From: Actinomadura soli
GTDB taxonomy: Bacteria > Actinomycetota > Actinomycetes > Streptosporangiales > Streptosporangiaceae
Reading direction: 5' to 3'
DNA: 64,000 nt
NCBI RefSeq assembly: GCF_005889715.1
Contig: NZ_VCKW01000002.1
Span: forward strand, 1 to 64,000
The position numbers were made by a program, and so were the translations under genes. Below the pieces are notes generated by a model. It saw only the letters and a program-made list of their open reading frames with translations, ran no database searches and was not told the origin of the DNA. Below, one piece after another: positions 33,953 to 40,746 of this stretch; position 1 is the stretch's first letter; each line of letters opens with the position of its first letter.

Positions 33953-35058
33953 GCGTTGCCGCGGAGGGTGCGCAAAGCGCCGGTCTCCGCGGCGGAGTCA
34001 CGGAACTCGGGAGGGCCCTCGGTCAGCGGGCGGAGCACGGCGCGGGCCGCGGCCTGCGGTTCCGGCCACAGCGCGGCGTTCAGCGCACTGGTGAACCAGC
34101 CCAGCAGGAGGCCGGCGCGCCGCTCGTCGTCGCCCAGCTTGGCGCGGGCGAACGGGTCGTTGAGCGATCGGCCCGCCTGACGCGAGCGCGTCAGCCAGGA
34201 GCGGACGTGCGCGCCGAGCTCGGAACCGGGGGGGACGGTGACGGGCTCGCCGCGCCCGGCAGTGGCGACCGCCTCCGCCAGGCCGGGAGTGCCGTCCAGG
34301 CCGAGAACGGAGGCCAGGCGCATCGTCTCGCGCGCGGCGACCGCACGGAGCGCGTCCGGCCGCGCGGACTGGAGGGCCGCGACCATGGTGGGGTCGGTGG
34401 GGCCGTGGGACAGCGAGGGCGAGGCGGCGCTGAACCAGGGTTCGATCTCGGCGGACGGCAGCTCCCCGGCCAGGGCGTCCGGGTGCGGGACGGCGCCGGT
34501 GATCAGACCCGCGAGCAGCAGCGCCGGGACGTAGGCGCTCGGCACGTAGGCGTCTTCGTCGTCTTCTTCGTCTTCGTCGTCGATGTCAAGGTCCAGGTGG
34601 AGGCCGACGGCGCGCATCTGGCCGAGAAGCCGGTCGGGCTCGCTCCCCCAGCGGTGGTCGGGCCAGGTGGGCTCGAATCCGGTGACCAGCGTGCCGTCGA
34701 CGGCGTACCGGAAGGCGTGGTCGGCGTAGTCGTGCCGCTGGACCGCCACCGCCTCGGTGCCCCGGGACAGCGCCGCCAGCGGCTCGATGAGCGACCCCTG
34801 AAAGCCGTCGGGCTCGATGAGCACCGTCCAGTCGCCCAGGTTCAGCGCGAACGCGAACTCCGCGTAGCCCGCCTCGTAGGACAGGTACGCCTCGCCCGCC
34901 TCCTCCAGGGTGCGGGGACGCAGCGTGTCCGGCAGGCCGCCCAGGCGCGACAGCGCCTCGGTCTCATCGACCCCCTTGAGGAAGGTGAGGCAGAAGATCT
35001 CGCCGAGCGGTCCGCCATCGTCGATCCACTCGACGCCGTCGTGCGTGACCTTGAGCAT
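33949..35058 (-). CDS. DUF6461 family protein
   Basis: Protein of 369 residues with the N-terminal DUF6461 pattern: IFCLTFLKGVDETEALSRLGG, then GDWTVLIEPDGFQGSLIEPL and the SRGTEAVAVQRHDYADHAFRYAVDG segment. A short acidic run (DIDDEDEEDDEDAY) lies near residue 170, and the helical tail is of unknown role. DUF6461 proteins are frequent in actinomycetes and often sit in immunity-like or stress contexts, but none has a known function that I am sure of. Its stop overlaps the end of the rightward gene by four bases (convergent). It reads leftward alone. Confidence 0.72.
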   Translation of the reverse strand: MLKVTHDGVEWIDDGGPLGEIFCLTFLKGVDETEALSRLGGLPDTLRPRTLEEAGEAYLSYEAGYAEFAFALNLGDWTVLIEPDGFQGSLIEPLAALSRGTEAVAVQRHDYADHAFRYAVDGTLVTGFEPTWPDHRWGSEPDRLLGQMRAVGLHLDLDIDDEDEEDDEDAYVPSAYVPALLLAGLITGAVPHPDALAGELPSAEIEPWFSAASPSLSHGPTDPTMVAALQSARPDALRAVAARETMRLASVLGLDGTPGLAEAVATAGRGEPVTVPPGSELGAHVRSWLTRSRQAGRSLNDPFARAKLGDDERRAGLLLGWFTSALNAALWPEPQAAARAVLRPLTEGPPEFRDSAAETGALRTLRGNA

Positions 35059-35216
35059 GGCTTTCTCCGGAGGGTCGTCGGGGGCCTGGCCCCGTAGAGC
35101 ATGCCAGCGTCCTGTGACAAAGGACGGCGAATCCGTTGGACACGGCAGGTGCCCGGACGGGAGCGGGCAGGCTTACCGTGTACGGGTAGCGCGTTCGCCG
35201 GGAGGTAGATCCATCC

Positions 35217-35984
35217 ATGACCCCACGGACCGGCGCCGACGAGGTGACCGAGCAGCCGCGGATTCCGCTGAGCCGCAGGCGGGTGCTGCGCGCGGCCGTG
35301 GCGCTCGCCGACCGTGACGGCCTCGGCTCGCTCACCATGCGCAGGCTCGCGCAGGAGGTCGGGGTCGAGGCGATGTCGCTGTATCACCACGTCGCCAACA
35401 AGGAGGCCGTGTTCGACGGCATCGTCGAGGTGATCCTCGGGGAGATCATGGCGGCGGTGGAGCACGCCGAGGCTCCCCCTCCGGAACGGGACTGGCAGGC
35501 CGCGCTTCGCGCGCAGATCCTCGCCGCCCGGGACGTCTTCCTGCGCCACCGCTGGGCCCCGCAGGTCCTCGAAAGCCGCAGCACCACGAGCCCGCTCGTC
35601 ATCGCGTACTACGACCACGTCGTCGCCGTGCTCCGGGCGGGCGGGTTCTCCTACGATCTGGCCCACCGGGCGCTGCACGTCCTGGGCAGCCGTGCCCTGG
35701 GCTTCACGCAGGAGCTGTTCACTCCCGACAGCGCCCAGCCCGGCGAGGCGGGAGCCGGTAATGGAGCGGCCGACGCCGGGGGCCACACCGCGGCCGACGC
35801 CGGGGCCGCGGAGCTCATGGAGCAGATGGCCGATCAGTTCCCCAACCTCGCCGGGATGCTGGCGGAGGCCGTCCACAACGATCCGGACGGCACCCTGGGC
35901 TTCTGCGACGACCAGTTCGAGTTCGAGTTCGCGCTCGACCTGATCCTCGAAGGGCTGGAGCGGCGCCGCACCGCCGGCCACTGA
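35217..35984 (+). CDS. TetR-family transcriptional regulator
   Basis: TetR regulator of 255 residues. HTH at about residues 20-65: LSRRRVLRAAVALADRDGLG, then LTMRRLAQEVGVEAMSLYHHVANKEAVFDGI. The C-terminal helical ligand domain resembles TetR_C_1-type proteins that repress resistance genes. A low-complexity Gly/Ala stretch (GAGNGAADAGGHTAADAGAAEL) lies near residue 185-200. It is followed on the same strand by the quinone-oxidoreductase gene, with three tandem 14-bp repeats right between them, so it likely binds there. Confidence 0.9.
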   Translation: MTPRTGADEVTEQPRIPLSRRRVLRAAVALADRDGLGSLTMRRLAQEVGVEAMSLYHHVANKEAVFDGIVEVILGEIMAAVEHAEAPPPERDWQAALRAQILAARDVFLRHRWAPQVLESRSTTSPLVIAYYDHVVAVLRAGGFSYDLAHRALHVLGSRALGFTQELFTPDSAQPGEAGAGNGAADAGGHTAADAGAAELMEQMADQFPNLAGMLAEAVHNDPDGTLGFCDDQFEFEFALDLILEGLERRRTAGH

Positions 35985-36013
35985 TCCCCTCTTCCGCACC
36001 GCCCCTTGACTCC

Positions 36014-36063
36014 CTTACGCCGTACGATAGCCTTACGGCGTATGACAACCTTACGCCGTACGA
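36014..36063. promoter_or_regulatory. Three tandem palindromic repeats (operator array)
   Basis: CTTACGCCGTACGA at 36014, CTTACGGCGTATGA at 36032 and CTTACGCCGTACGA at 36050: three copies of a 14-bp unit with a near-perfect palindrome TACG-S-CGTA, spaced exactly 18 bp, in front of the ATG at 36095. A TTGACT hexamer at 36006 lies on the left side and TAGCCT (36028) follows 16 bases later, so repeats 1 and 2 would cover the promoter. The obvious binder is the TetR protein encoded just upstream. Confidence 0.75.
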
Positions 36064-36094
36064 CGGCCGGACGCCCCGCCGGAAGGAAGAGCCG

Positions 36095-37075
36095 ATGAAA
36101 GCCTGGAGCTGGGATCGCTACGGCCCGCCCGACGTGCTGGCGCTCAAGGACGTCGGCGAACCCGCCATCGCCCGGGACGAGGTGCTCGTCCGGGTGCGGG
36201 CGGCGTCCGTCAATCCCTACGACTGGCGCCATGTGGGGGCCGACCCGAAGCTGGTCCGGCTCAGCGTCGGCCTGCGGCGGCCGAAGCCGGGCCTGGTCCC
36301 CGGCGCCGACCTCGCCGGGGTGGTCGAGCGGGTGGGCGACGAGGTGACCGGGCTGCGGGCCGGGGACGAGGTCTTCGGGGAGGTCCGGCTGGGCTCGTTC
36401 GCCGAGATGGTCGCCGTCCCGCAGAACCGGCTCGCCGTCAAGCCCGCCCGGCTCACCTTCGAGCAGGCGGCGTCGGTGTCGATGGCCGCGCACACCGCGC
36501 TTCAGGCGCTCCGGGACGTGGGGAGGATCGCCGCCGGGCAGCGGGTCCTCGTCAACGGCGCCTCCGGCGGCATCGGCACGTTCGCCGTCCAGCTCGCCAG
36601 GACGTTCGGGGCCGAGGTCACCGGTGTGTGCAGCACCCGCAACGTCGAGCTGGTCCGCTCCCTCGGGGCGGACGACGTCGTCGACTACACCCGCGCGGAC
36701 TTCACCGCGCGGAAGGGAGGGTACGACCTGCTCATCGACATCGTCGGCGACCGGTCACTGGCGCGGCTGCGGCGCCCCCTGACCTCCCGCGGGACACTCG
36801 TGATCGTGGGCGGCATCGCCTCGGGCCGGGGCAGGCTGCTCGGCCCGGCGGCGCAGGTGTTCCGCGGGGCGCTGGCCTCGCCCTTCGTCCGGCAGCGCAT
36901 CGGCACCGTCCACTGGAAGCCCAATTCCGCCGACCTGCGCCTCCTGGCCGGCCTCATGGAGGACGGCCGGCTCACACCCGTCATCGACCGGACGTATCCG
37001 TTCGACCAGATCCCCGAGGCACTGCGCTACATCGAGCGCGGACACGCACGGGGCAAGGTCGCCATCACCTTCTGA
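36095..37075 (+). CDS. NAD(P)-dependent quinone oxidoreductase / zinc-type alcohol dehydrogenase
   Basis: Medium-chain dehydrogenase of 326 residues. N-terminal catalytic domain begins MKAWSWDRYGPPDVLALKDV, with VLVRVRAASVNPYDWRHV and PGADLAGVVERVGDEV; the Rossmann motif is VLVNGASGGIGTFAVQLAR. There is no zinc-ligand cysteine at the usual place, so it is of the quinone-oxidoreductase type and uses NADPH to reduce a carbonyl or quinone. GGAAGGAAGAG precedes the ATG. Probably induced by release of the upstream TetR protein. It reads into the terminator at 37093-37138. Confidence 0.9.
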   Translation: MKAWSWDRYGPPDVLALKDVGEPAIARDEVLVRVRAASVNPYDWRHVGADPKLVRLSVGLRRPKPGLVPGADLAGVVERVGDEVTGLRAGDEVFGEVRLGSFAEMVAVPQNRLAVKPARLTFEQAASVSMAAHTALQALRDVGRIAAGQRVLVNGASGGIGTFAVQLARTFGAEVTGVCSTRNVELVRSLGADDVVDYTRADFTARKGGYDLLIDIVGDRSLARLRRPLTSRGTLVIVGGIASGRGRLLGPAAQVFRGALASPFVRQRIGTVHWKPNSADLRLLAGLMEDGRLTPVIDRTYPFDQIPEALRYIERGHARGKVAITF

Positions 37076-37092
37076 CCGGCCGCCCGGCCGGG

Positions 37093-37138
37093 CAACGCTG
37101 AAGGCGCCCCCGCGTCGGCGAATGGGCGCCTTGCGTTG
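37093..37138. terminator. Bidirectional terminator between convergent genes
   Basis: Stem of CAACGC-(2-nt bulge)-AAGGCGCCC with GGGCGCCTT-GCGTTG, loop of 14 bases, sitting between the rightward oxidoreductase stop (37075) and the leftward permease stop (37149). With 15 paired bases this is a convincing shared terminator. Confidence 0.75.
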
Positions 37139-37148
37139 TGCTCGCCGG

Positions 37149-37952
37149 TCAGGCGCTGACCGCCTGCTTGTAGAGGCGGGTCGCCAGCGGGACGAACACG
37201 ACCAGGATGACGACGATCCAGAGCAGCGACGCCGGGACGGCGTGCTGGATGGGCCAGGCGTCCGAGGTCGTCATCGCGGTGCTGGTGTTGCCGAACAGTT
37301 CCCGCGCCGCCTGGGTGAAGGCGGAGACGGGGTTCCAGTCGGCGACGACGCGGAGCGGCGTGGGCAGGTTGGAGCTGTCGAGGAACGCGTTGGAGACGAA
37401 CATCAGCGGAAACGAGACCATCGTGGCGATGTTGTTGAAGTTCTCGGGAGTGCGCAGGGCCAGCGCGACCGTCGCGGTGAACCAGGAGAACGCGTAGGCG
37501 AAGGCCAGCAGCAGCGCGAACCCGAGGGCGGCCTCGTACGGCGAGGTGTGCACCCGCCAGCCGACGACCAGCCCCATCCCCGCCATGACGACCAGGCTGG
37601 CGAGGTTCATCAGCAGGTCGCTCACGGTCTGCCCGATCAGCACCGCGGACGGTGCCATCGGCAGCGAGCGGAACCGGTCGAAGATGCCCTTCTGCAGGTC
37701 GAGGGTCAGCGTGTAGCCGGTGGTCTGCGCGCCGATGATCACGGCCTGGACGAAGATCCCGGGCAGCAGGAACTCCTTGTACGACATTCCCGGGACGTCG
37801 ATGACGCTGCCGAAGACATAGGCGAACAGCAGGATGAGCACGATCGGGAGCATGAGGGCGCCGCTGAGCAGGTCCGGCTGCCGCCTGATCTTCAGGGTGT
37901 TGCGCTTGGCGATCGTCCAGCCGTCGGCGATGGGCAGGGTGATGGCGTTCAT
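37149..37952 (-). CDS. ABC-2 type transporter permease (DrrB-like)
   Basis: Membrane protein of 267 residues with six hydrophobic stretches, including LLSGALMLPIVLILLFAYVFG, then LASLVVMAGMGLVVGWRV, YAFSWFTATVALALR, and SLLWIVVILVVFVPLATRLY. The GIFDRFRSLPMAPSAVLIGQ loop matches the coupling region of DrrB-type exporters. The ATG at 37952 overlaps the ATPase stop by four bases. With the upstream ATPase it makes a drug or lipid exporter; substrate unknown. Confidence 0.9.
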   Translation of the reverse strand: MNAITLPIADGWTIAKRNTLKIRRQPDLLSGALMLPIVLILLFAYVFGSVIDVPGMSYKEFLLPGIFVQAVIIGAQTTGYTLTLDLQKGIFDRFRSLPMAPSAVLIGQTVSDLLMNLASLVVMAGMGLVVGWRVHTSPYEAALGFALLLAFAYAFSWFTATVALALRTPENFNNIATMVSFPLMFVSNAFLDSSNLPTPLRVVADWNPVSAFTQAARELFGNTSTAMTTSDAWPIQHAVPASLLWIVVILVVFVPLATRLYKQAVSA

Positions 37953-39007
37953 CGGTTGGCCTCCTGGGCCCGCGGGTCGGTGCCGCTCTCGGGGTCGGTG
38001 CCGGGCTCGGGGTCGGTGCCGGGCTCGGGGTCGGTGCCGGGCTCGGGGTCGGAGTCGGTGCCGGAACCGGGCGCCCGGTGCCCGGTCAGGGTGAGGTAGA
38101 CGTCGTCGAGGGTGGGCCGCCGCAGACCGGCGTCCCGCACCCGGACCCCGGCGTCGGCGAGCCGGCCGAGGACCTGGCGGAGCGCCTCGGCGCCGTCGGT
38201 GACCGGGACGGTGAGCCGCAGCGACTCCGGCACGGTCCGCATGGCGCCGACGGCGACCCAGGCGAGCGTCTCCCGGGCGGTGTCCAGCTCGGCGGCGTCG
38301 GTCACGGTCAGCTCGATGCGGTTGCCGCCGACCTGGTCCTTGAGCTCGTCGGCGGTGCCGCGGGCGATGGCGCGGCCGTGGTCGACCACCAGGATCTGGT
38401 CGGCGAGGTGGTCGGCCTCCTCCATGTACTGGGTGGTCAGCAGCAGGGTGCTGCCGCCCGAGACGAGTTCGGAGATGGTGTCCCACAGCGCGGTGCGGGC
38501 CCGGGGGTCCAGGCCGGTGGTGGGCTCGTCCAGGAACAGCACCGGCGGGTCGGCGACCAGCGCGCCGGCGAGGTCGATGCGCCGGCGCATGCCGCCGGAG
38601 TAGCCCTTCACCGGACGGTCGGCGGCGCCGGTGAGGTCGAAGCGTTCGAGCAGCTCGCGGGCGCGGGCCCTGCTGCGCCTCGCGCCGAGGTGGTAGAGGC
38701 GCCCGACCATCTCCAGGTTCTCGGCTCCGGTGAGGTGCTCGTCGACGGCGGCGTACTGGCCGGACAGCCCGATCTTCGCGCGCAGCCGGCGGGCGTCGCC
38801 GACGACGTCATGCCCGGCGACGATGCCGCGGCCGGCGTCGGGGCGCAGCAATGTGGTCAGAACTCTTACCGTGGTGGTCTTCCCGGCGCCGTTCGGGCCG
38901 AGCAGGGCGAGCACCGTCCCCTGCGGGACGGAGAAGCTCAGCTCGTCCAGGGCGGTCACCTCGCCATACCTCTTGACCAGCCCTTCGGCGATGATCGCGT
39001 CGCTCAT
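37949..39007 (-). CDS. Daunorubicin-resistance-type ABC ATPase (DrrA-like)
   Basis: ATPase of 352 residues. Walker A is LLGPNGAGKTTTVRVLTTLL, signature YSGGMRRRIDLAGALV, Walker B with Glu VLFLDEPTTGLDPRART, switch His replaced region LLLTTQYMEEADHLADQILV as in DrrA. The C-terminal regulatory region continues to residue 310. An extra 40-residue tail then consists of TDPEPG-type repeats (DNA repeat at 37976-38050), not part of the normal family. Otherwise family length is about 310-330. Coupled to its permease by ATGA overlap. Confidence 0.92.
   Translation of the reverse strand: MSDAIIAEGLVKRYGEVTALDELSFSVPQGTVLALLGPNGAGKTTTVRVLTTLLRPDAGRGIVAGHDVVGDARRLRAKIGLSGQYAAVDEHLTGAENLEMVGRLYHLGARRSRARARELLERFDLTGAADRPVKGYSGGMRRRIDLAGALVADPPVLFLDEPTTGLDPRARTALWDTISELVSGGSTLLLTTQYMEEADHLADQILVVDHGRAIARGTADELKDQVGGNRIELTVTDAAELDTARETLAWVAVGAMRTVPESLRLTVPVTDGAEALRQVLGRLADAGVRVRDAGLRRPTLDDVYLTLTGHRAPGSGTDSDPEPGTDPEPGTDPEPGTDPESGTDPRAQEANR
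37976..38050 (-). repeat. 18-bp tandem repeat in DrrA-like tail
   Basis: About four copies of an 18-bp unit (GGTGCCGGGCTCGGGGTC on the plus strand) encode successive six-residue TDPEPG-type units in the C-terminal tail of the ATPase. Copies are near identical, so it could expand or shrink by slippage without breaking the frame. Confidence 0.8.
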
Positions 39008-39037
39008 GAGGGGTCTCCTTACGTTCTGTTCAGGGGG

Positions 39038-39895
39038 TCAGGACCGGTGGACGTCGATGTCGCCCCAGTTGGTGTGGGCGTGCACCTCGACGACGTTGTC
39101 CGTGGTCTCGGGTCCGTCGGCGGAGGTCAGGGTGTTGCGCACCACGCCGTTCTTGGAGCTCAGGTCCAGCAGGGCGGCCGTGCCCTCGGGGATGCCGATG
39201 CCGACCTTCCCGTGGCCGCCCTCCACCTGGACGTTGCCGCGCGCCGCGGCGCCGACCCGGATCCGGCCGTGCGCGGACGTGAGGACCAGGCCCGCCAGCG
39301 AGCGGTCGACGGTGATGTCACCGGTGCCGGTCTTCAGCCGCAGGTCGCCGGTCACCTCGCCGAGCGTGATGGAGCCCGTGGAGTTCTTCACCAGGCCGGA
39401 CCCGTCGACGGTCCCGATCCGGATCGCCGCGACGGAGCCGGTGACCTCGACGGGCCCGGTGACCCGGTCCACGGAGACCTCGCCGATGGACGTCCTGATC
39501 TCCAGCGGCCCGGTCTCCTCCAGGCGCAGGTCGCCGTTCGAGCTGTGCAGGACGGTCCGTCCGAGCGAGCCGGTGGCGACGAAGCCGGCCATGCCCCCCG
39601 CGGCGACCCCGGCCTCGACGCCGGACCCGGTCGGCATCTCGACGGTCACCTCGATGGACCCGCGCCAGGACCGCAGGTACCCGAGGCCCTTAGGCCTGGG
39701 TCCCCTGATGCGCAGCCGTCCGTTGGAGAACTCGACGACCGTCCGCTCGGCGGCGTGCACGCTCGCCTCCATGGACGGGTCGCTGGGACGTACCTCGACC
39801 ACGGTGTCGGCACGGTCGCCGGCGTGAATGTGGACCTGGCCGGCGAAGACGTCGATGTCGGCGATGATCGGTTGGGGCGTGTCGAAAGCAGGCAT
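39038..39895 (-). CDS. DUF4097-type beta-strand repeat protein
   Basis: Protein of 285 residues built of short beta repeats: VQVEGGHGKVGIG, GDLRLKTGTGDITVDRSLAG, LVLTSAHGRIRVGAAARG, LRLEETGPLEIRTSIGEVSV, VDRVTGPVEVTGSVAAIRIG. This is the putative adhesin-like DUF4097 beta-helix type of unknown function. No signal peptide or membrane segment is seen, so it appears cytoplasmic. GGAGGG stands before ATG 39895. It is 78 bp downstream of the ribbon-helix-helix gene on the same strand and 31 bp upstream of the DrrAB genes, so these may share an operon. Confidence 0.75.
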   Translation of the reverse strand: MPAFDTPQPIIADIDVFAGQVHIHAGDRADTVVEVRPSDPSMEASVHAAERTVVEFSNGRLRIRGPRPKGLGYLRSWRGSIEVTVEMPTGSGVEAGVAAGGMAGFVATGSLGRTVLHSSNGDLRLEETGPLEIRTSIGEVSVDRVTGPVEVTGSVAAIRIGTVDGSGLVKNSTGSITLGEVTGDLRLKTGTGDITVDRSLAGLVLTSAHGRIRVGAAARGNVQVEGGHGKVGIGIPEGTAALLDLSSKNGVVRNTLTSADGPETTDNVVEVHAHTNWGDIDVHRS

Positions 39896-39972
39896 GGCGG
39901 AGCCCTCCAAATGGGTCTGGTGGAATTTCCCGGCCTCGGGGCCGGGCGATGAGTGATGCGGCGGGCTGCGGG

Positions 39973-40536
39973 CTAGCGCACCCAGCCGGTGTAACTGCGC
40001 CCGGACTGGGGCTGCTGCGGCCGGGCGGCGGGACGGCCTCCGGCACCGGTCTCGAACGCGGCGGAGACGGCGCGGACCAGCCAGGCGTTGACCGAGATCC
40101 CCTGCGCGCCGGCCGCCTCCTCCACGCGCACCTTGAGGTGCTCGGGCAGCCGCAGGGTCATCCGCGCGGTGCCGCCCTCCTCACCCACCGGAGGCCCGGC
40201 CGGGGGCGGCCCGGCCGCAGGAGGCCCGGCCATCGGCGGCCCGGTCTCCCACGCGGCCTCCGCTCCGGCGTCGGCCGCGCTTCCCGGGTGCGGTTGCGGC
40301 GGCGTCACCACGAACGCCGGTTCGCCGCCGCGCAGCCGCACGTCGACCGACCCCGGCGCGAGCTCACCGGTGATCTCGTCCGCCGCCGCCGACAGCGCCT
40401 CCAGCAGGGCGAGCCGCGTGGCCGACTCCAGGACACCGGTGAGGCGCTCGGCCAGCGCGCGCGCGTCCGGCCCGCCCGCCTCGGCGGCGACGACGAGTTC
40501 GCGGCGGAGGTTCTCCACGTACGGCATCAGATCCAT
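39973..40536 (-). CDS. Ribbon-helix-helix (HicB/toxin-antitoxin type) regulator
   Basis: Protein of 187 residues. N-terminal helical part (PYVENLRRELVVAAEAGG, then DARALAERLTGVLESATRLA, LLEALSAAADEITGELAPG), a proline-rich linker of PPAGPP units at about 95-117, and a C-terminal ribbon-helix-helix at about 124-162 (ARMTLRLPEHLKVRVEEAAG, then ISVNAWLVRAVSAAFE). Such proteins are annotated as HicB-like antitoxins in actinomycetes. No HicA or other toxin partner is next to it. GACGTC dyads stand right before its start, so it likely represses itself and, through the shared transcript, the DUF4097 gene. Confidence 0.8.
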   Translation of the reverse strand: MDLMPYVENLRRELVVAAEAGGPDARALAERLTGVLESATRLALLEALSAAADEITGELAPGSVDVRLRGGEPAFVVTPPQPHPGSAADAGAEAAWETGPPMAGPPAAGPPPAGPPVGEEGGTARMTLRLPEHLKVRVEEAAGAQGISVNAWLVRAVSAAFETGAGGRPAARPQQPQSGRSYTGWVR

Positions 40537-40544
40537 GCCCCCAT

Positions 40545-40609
40545 CATGACGTCAGATCGACGTCATGTCAAGCGCCAAACTGACGTCACTCTGACGCGCA
40601 CGCGACGTC
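40545..40609. promoter_or_regulatory. Cluster of GACGTC palindromes, likely autoregulatory operator
   Basis: Immediately upstream of the RHH start (40536) there are GACGTC cores at 40548, 40559, 40582 and 40604. The first pair forms an inverted repeat CATGACGTC-N5-GACGTCATG (40545-40567). Ribbon-helix-helix dimers bind such short palindromes in arrays, so this is the likely site for self-repression. Assignment inferred from position and symmetry. Confidence 0.7.
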
Positions 40610-40746
40610 ACATCCGCGCACCCCATCCAAAAGGCCACCACTCCGTCACGATTGGGGACGCGAGCATGCCTCTAAGTAGTCGGTCGACGATGCACAGTGG
40701 CCACGTATTGTCGCCAGCGTTAACACCCATCACGGGGAGTGACGAA

